In this document: in pieces, positions 20,283 to 28,829 of the stretch
Numbering within the stretch: the stretch's first letter is position 1
Layout: every line of letters starts with the position of its first letter
DNA from: Hygrocybe punicea
Taxonomy: Eukaryota; Basidiomycota; Agaricomycetes; Agaricales; Hygrophoraceae
Reading direction: 5' to 3'
NCBI GenBank assembly: GCA_963556145.1
Contig: CAUVYJ010000014.1
Span: 1 to 28,829 of the forward strand
DNA length: 28,829 bases
Translations under genes and position numbers: made by a program
Notes under the pieces: generated by a model
Databases searched by the model: none
What the model saw: only the letters and a program-made list of their open reading frames with translations
Told to the model about the DNA's origin: nothing

Positions 20283-21674
20283 AAAGACTCGAAACAGGGG
20301 GGAAAAAGGAAAAGAAAAGGGGGAAAATGGACTGAAAGACTGACCAAAAACAACTAAGCTAGTCTACTCCACTAGGGTCTAGTAAAGGAGGTCCAAGACT
20401 GGGATCAAAGGGAATGGGAACTTGTCCAGAAAAAGATGGAAAAGAAACAGAGGGATGGGAAAAGGCAGGAGAAATGTTGTGGATACGAGCTGGAAGTTTT
20501 GATGAGTTTCGCGTAGGGATGGTGGGGAGATGGCAGGGTTGTACTCAGTATGGGGAGTTGTCAAAATGTGTTGGGTATGCTTGACGACAAGGCGGGAGTT
20601 TATGTATGGGGTATCTCGGGGGAAGCTTTTGAGGGCTGGGGTGGATGTGGTGGTGATAGTAATGAAGCGCTGTAATGGCGAGGTCAGGGTGGCTGCGGAA
20701 CTATGATCCTAGCCTGTGGGGGTCAGCGTAGAAGTGACAGGGAATAGTCTAGCTAGCTTCAGTATAAAGGTACGGGATGGAAAAGGGGAAGCCGCCGACT
20801 AGGTACTACTACTAAATAACAAAGCCGATGTAAGCCGATGAAGCCGACGATGTCGGGTACGGCGGGTTGGGAGTCGGGTGACGAGCGGTACGATAATAAG
20901 GAAGGCAGAACGATGGGGAAATGGTAGAGAGAGACTGGGGGCGATGTGTGAACGATGTGTGCTACTGAGAGGGACTCTGAGAGAGGGGGAAAACGGGGAC
21001 TGGTTTCTTATTATTGATACGGCGCTTTGGGCACCTTTTTATACTACAAAAATCCCTATCTAAATTCGGACGAGAGGCCTCGGCCGATGAGAGAGAACAA
21101 AGGGGGAGGAAAATGGAGAAATAAGACAGAGGTTGGGAGGCAACGATGACAGAGAAATGGAGGGGAGAAGTGAAATCAAATGAAAAAGATGTAAAATACT
21201 TTCGTATATCTCCATAAGGGAGACAGATGCGCGAACTAGGTAAGTCCGATGTCAGGTTTCCAGTCCGATGAGATCCTTCTACGATATTTGATATTCCGTG
21301 GGTATGGGAGTCAGTCCGATCCCGTACTGGAGCGGCCATGCTAGTCAGTATGCACCGGGTTACGTTGGGTTCGAGCCAGGATCGTTAGAGTCATCAGATT
21401 GGAGCGGATTCGTGATATGTCGGGTTTCTGGCCTCAGAGGGTGGAGAGCCCTCTACAGCGCGGACCATGGATTTTTCGTTTGGGGGTAGGTAGGGGTGGG
21501 GATGTTCTTCAGTTGCCAAATATGGACGTGGGTGGGGTGGGTGTCACGCCAGGTATGGTTTTGACAGGGAATGTTGAATGCAAGGATGGCGTGGGTTTTC
21601 GGGGTGGGGATATTGTCGTGGTATGCTGATGGAGGTGTTTCCACAGGCTCCATTTGCATAGGCACATCAGTGTA

Positions 21675-23154
21675 TCATTTTGTGGCCATAGGTGGGTCTG
21701 CCTCATGTGCAGTTGCAGGTCGGGATGCTTCGTCGTGTGGTGTGTCCCCAGTATGTGCCTCCTCCTCCGTGCTTGCGTGTGGTTGCTTTTTCTCATCTTC
21801 TTCAATGTTTCGCCTTGCAGCACCGTCATTCTCATTTCGGTTCTCTCCTGCGAGGAACTCCATGATCTCAGATGCCAGAGGCCACAACTGGCTGTGTGGG
21901 TCTCCGTGATGCGTTTGGTGGATGGTGGAAATGCGGTATGGTGTGGGTGTGAGACGCTCATGTTGGGGGGGTTTCAAGCCCAGTTTTGCGGTGCTGGGAG
22001 TGGGTATGCCGGTGGGCGTTGAACACTCACGCTCATGCAAGCTTTTTGGGTCGGGGTGGGATATGGTTGCAGGCTGGGATGGAACGGGCGCGGGACAGGG
22101 CTCTGGGGTTGGCCTTGCATTGGGGTTGGGTCTACATGCCGGGCGTTCGTGCTCACAGCCGCTTTTGGTGCTGGGGTTGGGGTATTTCGAAGGCAGCTCA
22201 CGGCTGCGCTCTGCTTGGGGGTGCTTGGGGTTGGGGGTGGCGAGAGCCATGGGCGCTGGGTATTCGCATCCGTGTTCAGTTTGGAGGTGGTTGGCATTGT
22301 GGGATGGCGTGGTGGACGCATTTGACGTGGGCTGGGGCTCGTCTTGGCACACCGGCATTGGCGTCTGTGGTTTCTGGGTCAACGGGGGCGGGGCTGTACA
22401 TTGGGGTTGTGGCTGAGGTGCTGGTGGTGCTTCATGTTCGTTGGTGATGTGGTGGCAGCAGCTGGGCTGAACTGGGGTTTGTTTGGGCACACGGGTGCTC
22501 ACGTTGGCCATTCCTGGGTCGACGTGGGTGTGGTTGGATGCTGGGGCCATGGTCTGAGTATTGAAGGCGAAGGCTGCAGCGTTGGGTGCAGCTGTGATGT
22601 GGCAGTCGTGTTGGGCGTGATGGGCACATGTGTGGACGGCGTTGGGGCCTGTGAGACGGTAGATGGGGTTGCTGTTGACGTTGTGGGGACTTGGGGCGTG
22701 GTTGTGAGGGTGGGACATGAACATGGCGGTTGGGTTTGGGGCGCGTTCTGACGCATTTTGCAGCGAGGGTGGGGCCATTTGGGTGGGCAATAACGATGTG
22801 GCGTGCTTGGGCGCGAATGTCAATGTTTTTGGTGGAGGTGGGCATGCTGTGGTGTGCTGGGTTGAATCTTGGGGTCCATGCCTCATTTTTGGCTGGTCAC
22901 AGTTGGCGGTAAGGTGGGTTGGCGGTAAGGTGGGTCGACGAGGCTGTTGAATGTTCACGGTCGGAGGCACTGGGTGGTGTTGGGATGGCGTTGGCAGGCA
23001 CCGGGGCAGTGAGTGTCGTCATTGTGTTCATTTGGGTCCACGTTGCTGTGGGCTGGGCCATTGGTGGTGAGATTGTTGGTTCTCTTTTTGTGTTGGTTTT
23101 CCGCCGCGTTTTTTCCTTCTTCGCTCGTTCTTTTTGCTTCTTTTTCGTAGTCAT
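21675..23154 (-). pseudogene. Proline-rich Gag-like reading frame of the LTR element, split by a 16-bp duplication
   Basis: The frame starts at 23154 with a very basic stretch (MTTKKKQKERAKKEKTRRK), then becomes rich in Pro, Thr, His and Ala. A second overlapping frame continues from the 22900s to 21675 and ends in an acidic region (NIEEDEKKQPHASTEEE). The two frames are offset by exactly the effect of a 16-base tandem duplication at 22903-22934; without it one 487-codon frame would result. The middle contains degenerate repeats of about 25-40 residues with words such as ERECSTPTG, EHERPACRP, ERSRELPSK and EHGCEYPAP. A basic N-terminus and its position just after the leader fit a structural (Gag-like) role, which is inference. 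No zinc knuckle is visible. Long frames also occur on the opposite strand because the region is GC-rich, so coding status is not certain. Confidence 0.5.
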
Positions 23155-23189
23155 TTGTGTAGGTCGAGAAAATTAGAATGTTTGATGCT

Positions 23190-23340
23190 CGGAAAATTAT
23201 TTGGTGCTTGGAAAATCACTTGGTGCTCGGGGAACTGCTCTGTGCGTGGTGCTCTGTGCTCTGTGCTCTGTACTCGGAAAATCGCTGGGGTGCTGAAAAA
23301 TCACTGGAAATCGCTGGAAGTCGCTGAAAATCGCTGAAGA
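23190..23340 (-). repeat. Short tandem repeats in the element leader
   Basis: On the plus strand the words are GGTGCT(C/T)GG(A/G)(A/G)AA near 23185-23235, GCTCTGT(G/A) four times at 23240-23272, and (A/G)ATCGCTG(A/G)AA or ATCACTGGAA about six times at 23279-23338. They lie between the primer-binding site and the start of the proline-rich frame. Confidence 0.65.
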
Positions 23341-23348
23341 CAGAAGCT

Positions 23349-23373
23349 GGGTTCGAATCTGCTCTCATCACCA
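23349..23373 (-). promoter_or_regulatory. tRNA primer-binding site
   Basis: On the minus strand the sequence starts TGGTGATGAGAGC three bases after the 5' LTR and continues into GATTCGAACC. It is complementary to a tRNA 3' end (CCA, acceptor strand, and the TTCGAAT T-loop). Complementarity of about 25 bases is longer than the usual 12-18. The implied T-stem is one base short of a standard tRNA, so one deletion is likely. The tRNA identity was not determined. Confidence 0.8.
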
Positions 23374-23376
23374 TGT

Positions 23377-23531
23377 TGGAGTGGTACGGAGGTACCGCTC
23401 CAAGGGCTAGCAGGAGAGTCTCACTGAAGAGCTGGCGAGGAAGACTTGATTGGGACTGACTACTGACAGGGATCTATCTACAACAAACCGTGGGAGCCTC
23501 ATCACGTGACTAGGCACTTGCTACCACTCCA
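23377..23531 (-). repeat. 5' LTR (155 bp)
   Basis: Partner of 20089-20243, with the same TG..CA ends, terminal TACCACTCCA and CACGTG E-box. Read on the minus strand it would drive transcription into the leader and proline-rich frame. Confidence 0.9.
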
Positions 23532-23535
23532 CTGG

Positions 23536-23711
23536 TCTTCTATGTATATATATACAAATCTGGGACATGGAATTGTTGCAGATTTAAGTTGGCAATCCAC
23601 TGGGAACACTACTGAGGTGCTCTGTACCCATTTTCTAAGAAATCGGTGAACAGGTTATGGAGAAGAGTCCATGCAAGTTGGGGGGGTAATCTGTGCTAAT
23701 GTGGGAAATTA
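23536..23711. repeat. Interspersed direct repeat, copy 1 (interrupted by the LTR element)
   Basis: Runs from TCTTCTATGTATATATA to GTGGGAAATTA and matches 24369-24539 at roughly 88-90% by eye, including TTGGCAATCCA and CAAGTTGGGGGGGTAATC. Its left neighbour would be 20071-20088, now 3.4 kb away because the LTR element inserted between them. Confidence 0.85.
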
Positions 23712-24234
23712 CACTAGGTGCAAAAAGGCCTTTGGAGGTGACACAAATAAATTACCCATACAAAACAAAACCCTAAATTTAGGCCATGTGAAATAGATAT
23801 CTAAATACATTACTAAAGATCATATTTCTCCACACCTTTTAAGAATTAGAAGTAACAATCAAAAGGTCATATGTAGATTCAAAAAAATTCCAAATGTTTC
23901 ATATCTTGTGAAGAATCTGGAATAATAAAGCAAATCTCAATTTCTCAAACACTCACATTTGGGATTTGGTATCATATTCAGGAAACTCCAAATCTGAATT
24001 TTGAAGCTTTCCAGATATCTAATGCATTTGAGTCTTTCAAGTCTCTCAAAGTCAATAAAATATTTGAAATTTGAATTTGAATTCATAAAATTTGAAAGAC
24101 AATCTCACATTTAGTATTTGTAGAGTCCCAAATACATTAACCAGTAGTTGCCCAGTACTTGACTGGTATTTGACTAGTACTGGTCCAGTAGTTGACCAAG
24201 ACAAAGTCAGTCAAAACAAATGATGTGATTACTT
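23712..24234. other. AT-rich spacer between direct repeats; no gene
   Basis: Contains TTTGAATTTGAA-like words near 24060 and a run of CAGTAGTTGAC / CAGTACTTGACTGG near-repeats at 24137-24205. Nothing coding is seen. Confidence 0.45.
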
Positions 24235-24360
24235 GAGCCACAGGATTGCCTGTGAATTGCCTGGATTTCTGTGGAATTGCTGCAATTCTTCATGGGATAG
24301 TGATCCTGAGCCACAGGATTGCATGTGAATGGCTTGGATTTGTGTGGGATTGCTGCAAAT
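24235..24360. repeat. Tandem duplication of about 72 bp
   Basis: GAGCCACAGGATTGC, then TGTGAAT, TGGATTT and ATTGCTGCAA recur in the same order at 24235-24290 and 24308-24360 with scattered changes. Confidence 0.7.
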
Positions 24361-24539
24361 TATACCGCTCTTCTATGTATATATATACAATTCTGGGACA
24401 TGAAATTGTTGCAGATTTAAGTTGGCAATCCATTGGGACCACTACTGAGGTGCTCTGTACCACTTTTCTAAGAAATCTGCGGACCGGTTAAAGAGTCCAT
24501 GCAAGTTGGGGGGGTAATCTGTGCTAATGTGGGAAATTA
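24351..24539. repeat. Interspersed direct repeat, copy 2 (uninterrupted)
   Basis: Matches both sides of the LTR element: TGCT(G/C)CA(A/T)ATTATACC on the left and TCTTCTATGTATATATA onward on the right. It therefore approximates the pre-insertion site. Confidence 0.75.
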
Positions 24540-24902
24540 GTCCGAGTTTGGCTTCTATTTATCATGTGATGATGGCATCAATTATGATTCATCATCAAGT
24601 TGTTTGGTCATGTTTCCTTGTCTCAAATGGGTTATGAGACTCCTTCTGGCCTCAATTCTCATAACTGTATTGTGGTCATTCTGCACTTTATGTGCCTCTA
24701 TAGACTCTTTTATTGATACATGTATTCAACTCTGGTCACCATGTAAAGTGGACTTGTGGCCATGGAGTCTTCAACAGTGTCTAATTCCACTTCACTGGTC
24801 ATGATTGTCTATATGAGATATTTGTAAAATTTAACCATATAAATTTCATCACAATGGTACAAGTGGACTGGCAATAGTTCAAATCTGGTGAAGACATGTA
24901 GG
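24540..24902. other. No gene recognised
   Basis: AT-rich stretch between the repeat and the truncated end of the kinase pseudogene; no supported feature. Confidence 0.4.
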
Positions 24903-26271
24903 TCATTCATAACAGTCCCACTGTTTCTGGATCATCTCATCCACAAACCCTCCACCAAGCAACTATCTCCAATCATTTGGAGCTGCCTCTTTATCGCGAC
25001 CAATATCTTCAAGAGTAAACTGATAGTGACTGTGAGGTTGGAGTTGAAGGTTGAACTGTCTAGCAAACTTGTGTGAACGAGTGCGGCAAAATGGTGAGGT
25101 AACATCACTGCCTCGGAGGAAATGAGGAATGTTCGAGACTCCGGCTGTATGAAGGCGCTTATAGATAGCACCTTCGGTTTGCATGCCGTCAAGGGACACT
25201 CTCCATGTATCCTTCATCAAGACACACCTATCGCGCACGGGGTCATAAACGATGAAGACCCGAGTGGCTACCTGTGGGCGAACCGTTGCCCTTGAACCAT
25301 GGTTTGCTACCGAAGTAATAGAAAATGTCGTCCCCATCGTCACTGTATATCACAAACTTGAACAAGGGCTTGTCATCATCAAGCTTGAGCACAACTCTTG
25401 CCCTTCGAACGTGCACTTCATCATTGTTGGTAGGCGCAATGACTGATTCATCTACTCCACGGGTTGCTCATGAAGAATGTGCATATCTCCAGAAGAAACT
25501 CACCAGCCAGGGTTGCTCCACATATGAAAATGATTGCGAGAGGACAGCGCCTGAGCGATCCCAATGAATCAGTCTCGCCACATCCTTACAGATGATGGCA
25601 GAGAATGCATGAGTCCGAAATTCCGTGGCAAGTTGCTTTGTCGTATAACAGGTGATTTGCCCTTGACCATGGGCACCCTGGACTGTGTCATTCTCCAAGG
25701 TGCCGTGATCACGGAAAGGGTCGTCGTTTGGATCTATCTTGAATTCAATAGAAAGGTCGATGAGAGATATGTCGGTTACAATACTGGCGTCTCTACCACA
25801 TATAGATTCATAGAGAGAAACATCTGGTTTGATTTCGGGTTCGTTCGGGCTGACACTCTTGTCTGGATATGCGTGTCCACAAGGTCGAAGCCAGGACAGT
25901 AAGGCTTCAGCGCAGTGATCTAGAACATCTATATAGATATGCAAGAACAAGAACCCAGAAATACATACCATAGGACCATACATTGCAGGCTCACTCTTCT
26001 TATTAGCGACATCTTGGAAAACCACCTTCCTCCTCACTGGCATTCACGGAAGTTTGCCCCTTTTGAAAGGTAGGAATGTCTTCAAGAACTCAGAAGGTGC
26101 AATTGGTCCCGCAAATTTACCATTCATCTCTGTGCCAAGGTCATTCATCCTCATGTCTCTTTTGTCGTGTAAGACGTGGCGCCGGAGACTTTCTTGCTCA
26201 ATGGGGTTTCACTGAGCACAGGAAACTGGCGAGGAGGGGTACAGGAGGGGTACAGGAGGGGTACGCGGCAT
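24903..26271 (-). pseudogene. FunK1-type fungal protein kinase, truncated and multiply broken
   Basis: FunK1 kinases are a fungal-specific family expanded in Agaricomycetes. On the minus strand the N-terminus starts at MPRTPP (26271) and continues through TPLSKKVSGATSY, NGKFAGPIAPSEFLKTFLPF and MPVRRKVVFQDV. It then reads GQITCYTTKQLATEFRTHAF, ICKDVARLIHWDRSGAV, PWLVSFFWRY, KDTWRVSLDGMQTEGAIYK and VSNIPHFL. It ends at IQKQWDCYE, just before the expected catalytic HRD loop, so the kinase lobe is missing. Breaks: three copies of an 11-bp unit at 26231-26263, a lost A near 26138, TGA at 26044-26046, a possible 40-nt intron at about 25929-25968 that does not keep frame, TGA at 25468-25470, a shift near 25270-25300, TAG at 24963-24965 and TGA at 24903. 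Domain names are from recall of the family. It is divergent from the P450 pseudogene. Confidence 0.88.
26231..26263. repeat. 11-bp tandem repeat, three copies
   Basis: AGGAGGGGTAC is repeated three times inside the first codons of the kinase pseudogene. Two extra copies add 22 bases, which shifts the frame; with one copy the MPRTPP start would be in phase with LSETPLSKKV. Confidence 0.85.
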
Positions 26272-26435
26272 ATTGACAGGGTTCACCAGAGACACAGCAC
26301 CATCTGAATGGGTGACAGATTTGTGACCGATGTTAGGTAATATTTAAAATAAACCAATGGATCTATAGTTCAAGAGCCGATCTCCACCATTCCAAGGGTG
26401 TTCGGAACTCCTACAAGGTTGGGACTATCGGTCGT

Positions 26436-28110
26436 TGGACAAAGGATCTTCCACCTGGTCCAACTACCCTTCCTCTCCTGGGGAAGCTCACGAGTTCATA
26501 AATGGGCACACCTTCGGTATGCGCCCTTTCCCCTACAAGTACTTATATCATATCATCGTAACATCACACGAACAGGCTGACGGAGTGGTCAAGACTCTAT
26601 GGCGATATATATTCAGTTTGCAACATCGATTTCAAGTCCCCCGCGAGGGGTTATTTCGAGCTACACGGTAGTCAAAGACCTCCTTGACAAGCAAAGCAAT
26701 ATTACCAGTGACCGCCCACAAACAACTATCCAACGGAGATACTGTCACAAGCGGTGTTCCTATAAGCCCAGGCGCATTACCGTGAGCAGCCAAAAATAAG
26801 ATCGTAGGACCTACGTTAAAGATGCTCATATTGCGTAGATGATTCTAATTGGTCTCTCTTACGTCAGGCTGCCCGAAGCATCATGACTGTCCAAAAGTGC
26901 GCTCAGCATCTTCCTATTCAGCATGCCGAGTCCATCCAGTTCATGTACGAGATAATGAGGGACCCTCAGGTACGCTGCCCTGCGTGCGCAGAAGTCCAAA
27001 AATGGTACTGACTCTTTGCATTCAGCTCTTTGACCAACATGCTCAGCGGTATACCTACTCTGTGATCTCATCTGTCATCTACAGTGCTCGCTTCCCGCAC
27101 TTTGAGAGCAATGAGGTGTCCGACTTCTATCACATCACTGCTCTGTGGTTTCGCCTGATGGAACCTGGGCGGCACCCACCTGTAGACTTGATTCCCATCC
27201 TAAAAAAAGGTCCTGAGTGCTGGGCCCCGTGGAAGACAGAGGCAAAGGAAGTCCAAAAATTGCAGAGAGGTCACTACTTCAGCATGCTGGACCGTGTCCA
27301 AAACCGTTTGGATAAGGGGGAATGCGTCAGCACTTTTATAGAAACCATCATCGAAAGCCAGAAAACCCTAGGAATGGACCGCGAATTGATGGCATAAGTG
27401 CTGGAATTGGGCTTTTCCATTATGTTCACCAAAGTCGACATGCCTTAGATATCTCGGTGGCGTCCTGTTTGAGGGGGGCTCAGATGCAACACCATCTTAC
27501 CCAAAATCCCTATACCTTGCGTTGACAGCATACCCTGAAGCACAGCAAAAAGCCCATAACGAAATTGACCGTGTTGTCGGCAGTGATAGGTTGCCAAAGC
27601 TTGAGGATATCGACAAGCTCCCATATGTGCGAGCCATCATTAGAGAAGTGCATGCAGAAATCCTCTCTTCACATCAATTGAAGTTGATCTGCCCTACACC
27701 CAAGACTCAATGATGGAGACCTGCAGCTCCTCTCAGTCTTCCTCATGCCACCACAGACGACGCTCATGTGAGTGTCGAAAGCCGGAAACACATTATTGGC
27801 TTGTCTGACAGCAATGATGCAGTATTGTGGATATACGGTGCCTCGTGGCGCAACCATCTTGCTCTGTATGTACCATGAATTACTCACGACGAGACAATAT
27901 ACGAGTGACCCAACGACTTCTGGCCAGATCATTATATCCTCACCGAATTTGGAACCAGAGGTTTCGACACGAACGACTTCAGACACACCTTGCCATATGG
28001 CAGCGGCCTATCTCCCAGTATTTTCAGAATGCGATCTCATAATTATTATTCACCAGCGGATCTGTCCTGGAATTCATCTCGCTGCAAATTCTGTGTCTGT
28101 GGTAGGCTAA
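26436..28110 (+). pseudogene. Cytochrome P450, broken by splice-site loss, frameshifts and C-terminal truncation
   Basis: Pieces of a fungal P450 monooxygenase (haem-thiolate, ER membrane) appear in order. The proline hinge LPPGPTTLPLLGKL is at 26445. VVKDLLDKQSNITSDRPQTT lies near 26670, FMYEIMRDPQ before an intron at 26970-27025 (56 nt), and LFDQHAQRYTYSVISSVIYS after it. Next come DLIPILKKGPECWAPWK and the I-helix LGGVLFEGGSDAT at about 27450. The K-helix has KLPYVRAIIREVH with its E, followed after a lost splice site by WRPAAPLSLPHATTDD, an intron at 27768-27822, and GYTVPRGATILL. The C-terminal end shows FRHTLPYGSG and RICPGIHLAAN, with the haem-ligand Cys codon at 28063. The intron at 27394-27448 starts AT instead of GT. 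The hinge exon ends in TAA, and about 60-80 C-terminal residues are missing. No N-terminal membrane anchor is visible. Confidence 0.88.
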
Positions 28111-28634
28111 TATCGAATGCTGTGGAAGATCTCTTTTTTACTGAATGCGATCAATCTCTGCTACATTCGTTCCAATTTCTGTCACAGGAAATGGCGATGA
28201 TCGACAGGAAGCGATAGGGAAAGACTTTAGGTTCAGCAAAGTAACTACATCACACACAGCTAATGTGAGCTCAGGATCCAAAATAGCGACCAAGCTACGG
28301 AAAAGTTCCTGGTTAGAGGAATGAAGCACTGCCAAAGCTTGGGGCATAGCATATGAGGATTTGGGGTGTAAGGAAATGAGCGAAGATCTTGAAAATAGAC
28401 CAGTACACTCCACCATTGGTAACCGTTTCACCCAGACTGCGCATCCAGCAGAATATATCGGCCGTCATCAATGATATGGCTTCAGCAAGCGGTGCCACCT
28501 TAGTACTTTCTTCATATGCGACCCATAGAGCATGAGCACAACCCCACTAAAGAGAAGATGACATGAATTTGTACGATCCATGATGTGAATATTCACAGGT
28601 TCATTTGTTATCAAAGTCATTGATGCTAGTGCTA
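28111..28634. other. Unassigned sequence with minus-strand open frames
   Basis: Minus-strand frames at 28138-28431 (KSSYAMPQALAVLHSSNQEL, LVAILDPELTLAV) and 28313-28498 (MAPLAEAISLMTADIFCWMR) look moderately protein-like and overlap in different frames. I do not recognise them, and they may be exons of a decayed gene or chance. Confidence 0.25.
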
Positions 28635-28745
28635 CCGAAGTTCAGTTCAGTCCAGTTCAGACCCATTTTGGCTGAACCCTGAACTGAACTCCAGGTTCAG
28701 TTCAGGATTTCACGTGAACTGAACCTGAACCGCCCTGAACCATTG
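28635..28745. repeat. Cluster of GTTCAG / CTGAAC repeats
   Basis: GTTCAG occurs repeatedly and its complement CTGAAC follows, so that the segment can fold back on itself (for example CAGTTCAG with CTGAACTG). It is a short-repeat array near the window edge. Confidence 0.65.
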
Positions 28746-28829
28746 TGACGGCGAGTTCGGGTGTAGATCCGGAATGGAATCTACTAGAAAGGGTGATCTG
28801 CTGGAAAGAGATCAGAGGAGTGAAGTGTT

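Larger units (their letters stand above)
20089..23531 (-). mobile_element. Compact non-autonomous LTR retrotransposon, gypsy-like, minus strand
   Basis: This 3443-bp element is bounded by two 155-bp direct repeats (20089-20243 and 23377-23531) that differ at 6 positions, about 96% identity. Ends are TG..CA with a 10-bp inverted repeat, TGGAGTGGTA/TACCACTCCA. On the minus strand a primer-binding site follows the 5' LTR after 3 bases, and a polypurine tract precedes the 3' LTR. The flanks suggest an imperfect target duplication: ACCGG on the left and ACTGG on the right, or their last four bases, depending on where the LTR ends. There is no protease, reverse transcriptase, RNase H or integrase; the only long frame is proline-rich (21675-23154). 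It must depend on enzymes of another element. In size it falls between TRIM and LARD types. Confidence 0.88.

Noticed and set aside
21922..22751. Plus-strand frames of 96-164 codons opposite the proline-rich frame
   Set aside because: They are rich in Gly, Trp and Cys from G-rich sequence and oppose the orientation set by the primer site and polypurine tract.
23349..23373. A tRNA gene 3' end
   Set aside because: Only the T-loop and acceptor 3' strand with CCA are present, no D-arm or anticodon arm, CCA is not encoded in eukaryotic tRNA genes, and the position is that of a retroelement primer site.
23536..24539. The two 175-bp direct repeats as LTRs of a short element
   Set aside because: They lack TG..CA ends and flanking duplication, and the left similarity extends beyond the repeat, so they are better seen as dispersed repeat copies.

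Overview
The window looks like a repeat-rich, gene-poor stretch of a basidiomycete (probably Agaricomycete) genome. The evidence is a Plavaka-type transposase typical of basidiomycetes, a FunK1 fungal kinase, a fungal P450, many 47-60 nt GT..AG introns, and Ty3/gypsy-like LTR sequence. I see no intact ordinary gene: every coding region I can name is truncated, frameshifted or interrupted by stops. No rRNA gene, tRNA gene or CRISPR array was seen.

Layout. 1-7.1 kb: a long-armed foldback MITE (20-676), a broken Plavaka transposase on + (1424-3295), two minisatellites (47-bp and 72-bp periods), a minus-strand block of gene fragments called copy A (5133-6453), and a second MITE of the same family in the other orientation (6533-7136). 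7.1-12.2 kb: a Tc1/mariner-like MITE (7352-7823), a 1668-bp solo LTR with a perfect 5-bp target duplication (8429-10096), G-rich degenerate repeats and AT-rich sequence without genes. 12.2-15.8 kb: a larger block of the same two captured genes, copy B, on the minus strand. 16.3-18.9 kb: decayed hypothetical genes, one with a PD-(D/E)XK-like motif. 20.1-23.5 kb: a compact non-autonomous LTR retroelement on the minus strand with 155-bp LTRs, primer-binding site, polypurine tract and one proline-rich reading frame. It sits inside an older repeat whose second copy (24351-24539) looks like the empty site. 24.9-28.1 kb: two divergent pseudogenes, FunK1 kinase (minus) and cytochrome P450 (plus).

The most notable structure is the pair of chimeric blocks. 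Both combine exons of the spliceosomal helicase BRR2 with exons of the biotin-carboxylase subunit of methylcrotonyl-CoA carboxylase (MCCA), introns included, so capture was at the DNA level. In copy A, MCCA exons precede BRR2; in copy B, BRR2 precedes MCCA. The MCCA part of copy B stops at almost the same codon where the MCCA part of copy A starts. Together the blocks read as one circularly permuted unit opened inside MCCA, which suggests a circular or tandem intermediate in a gene-capturing element.
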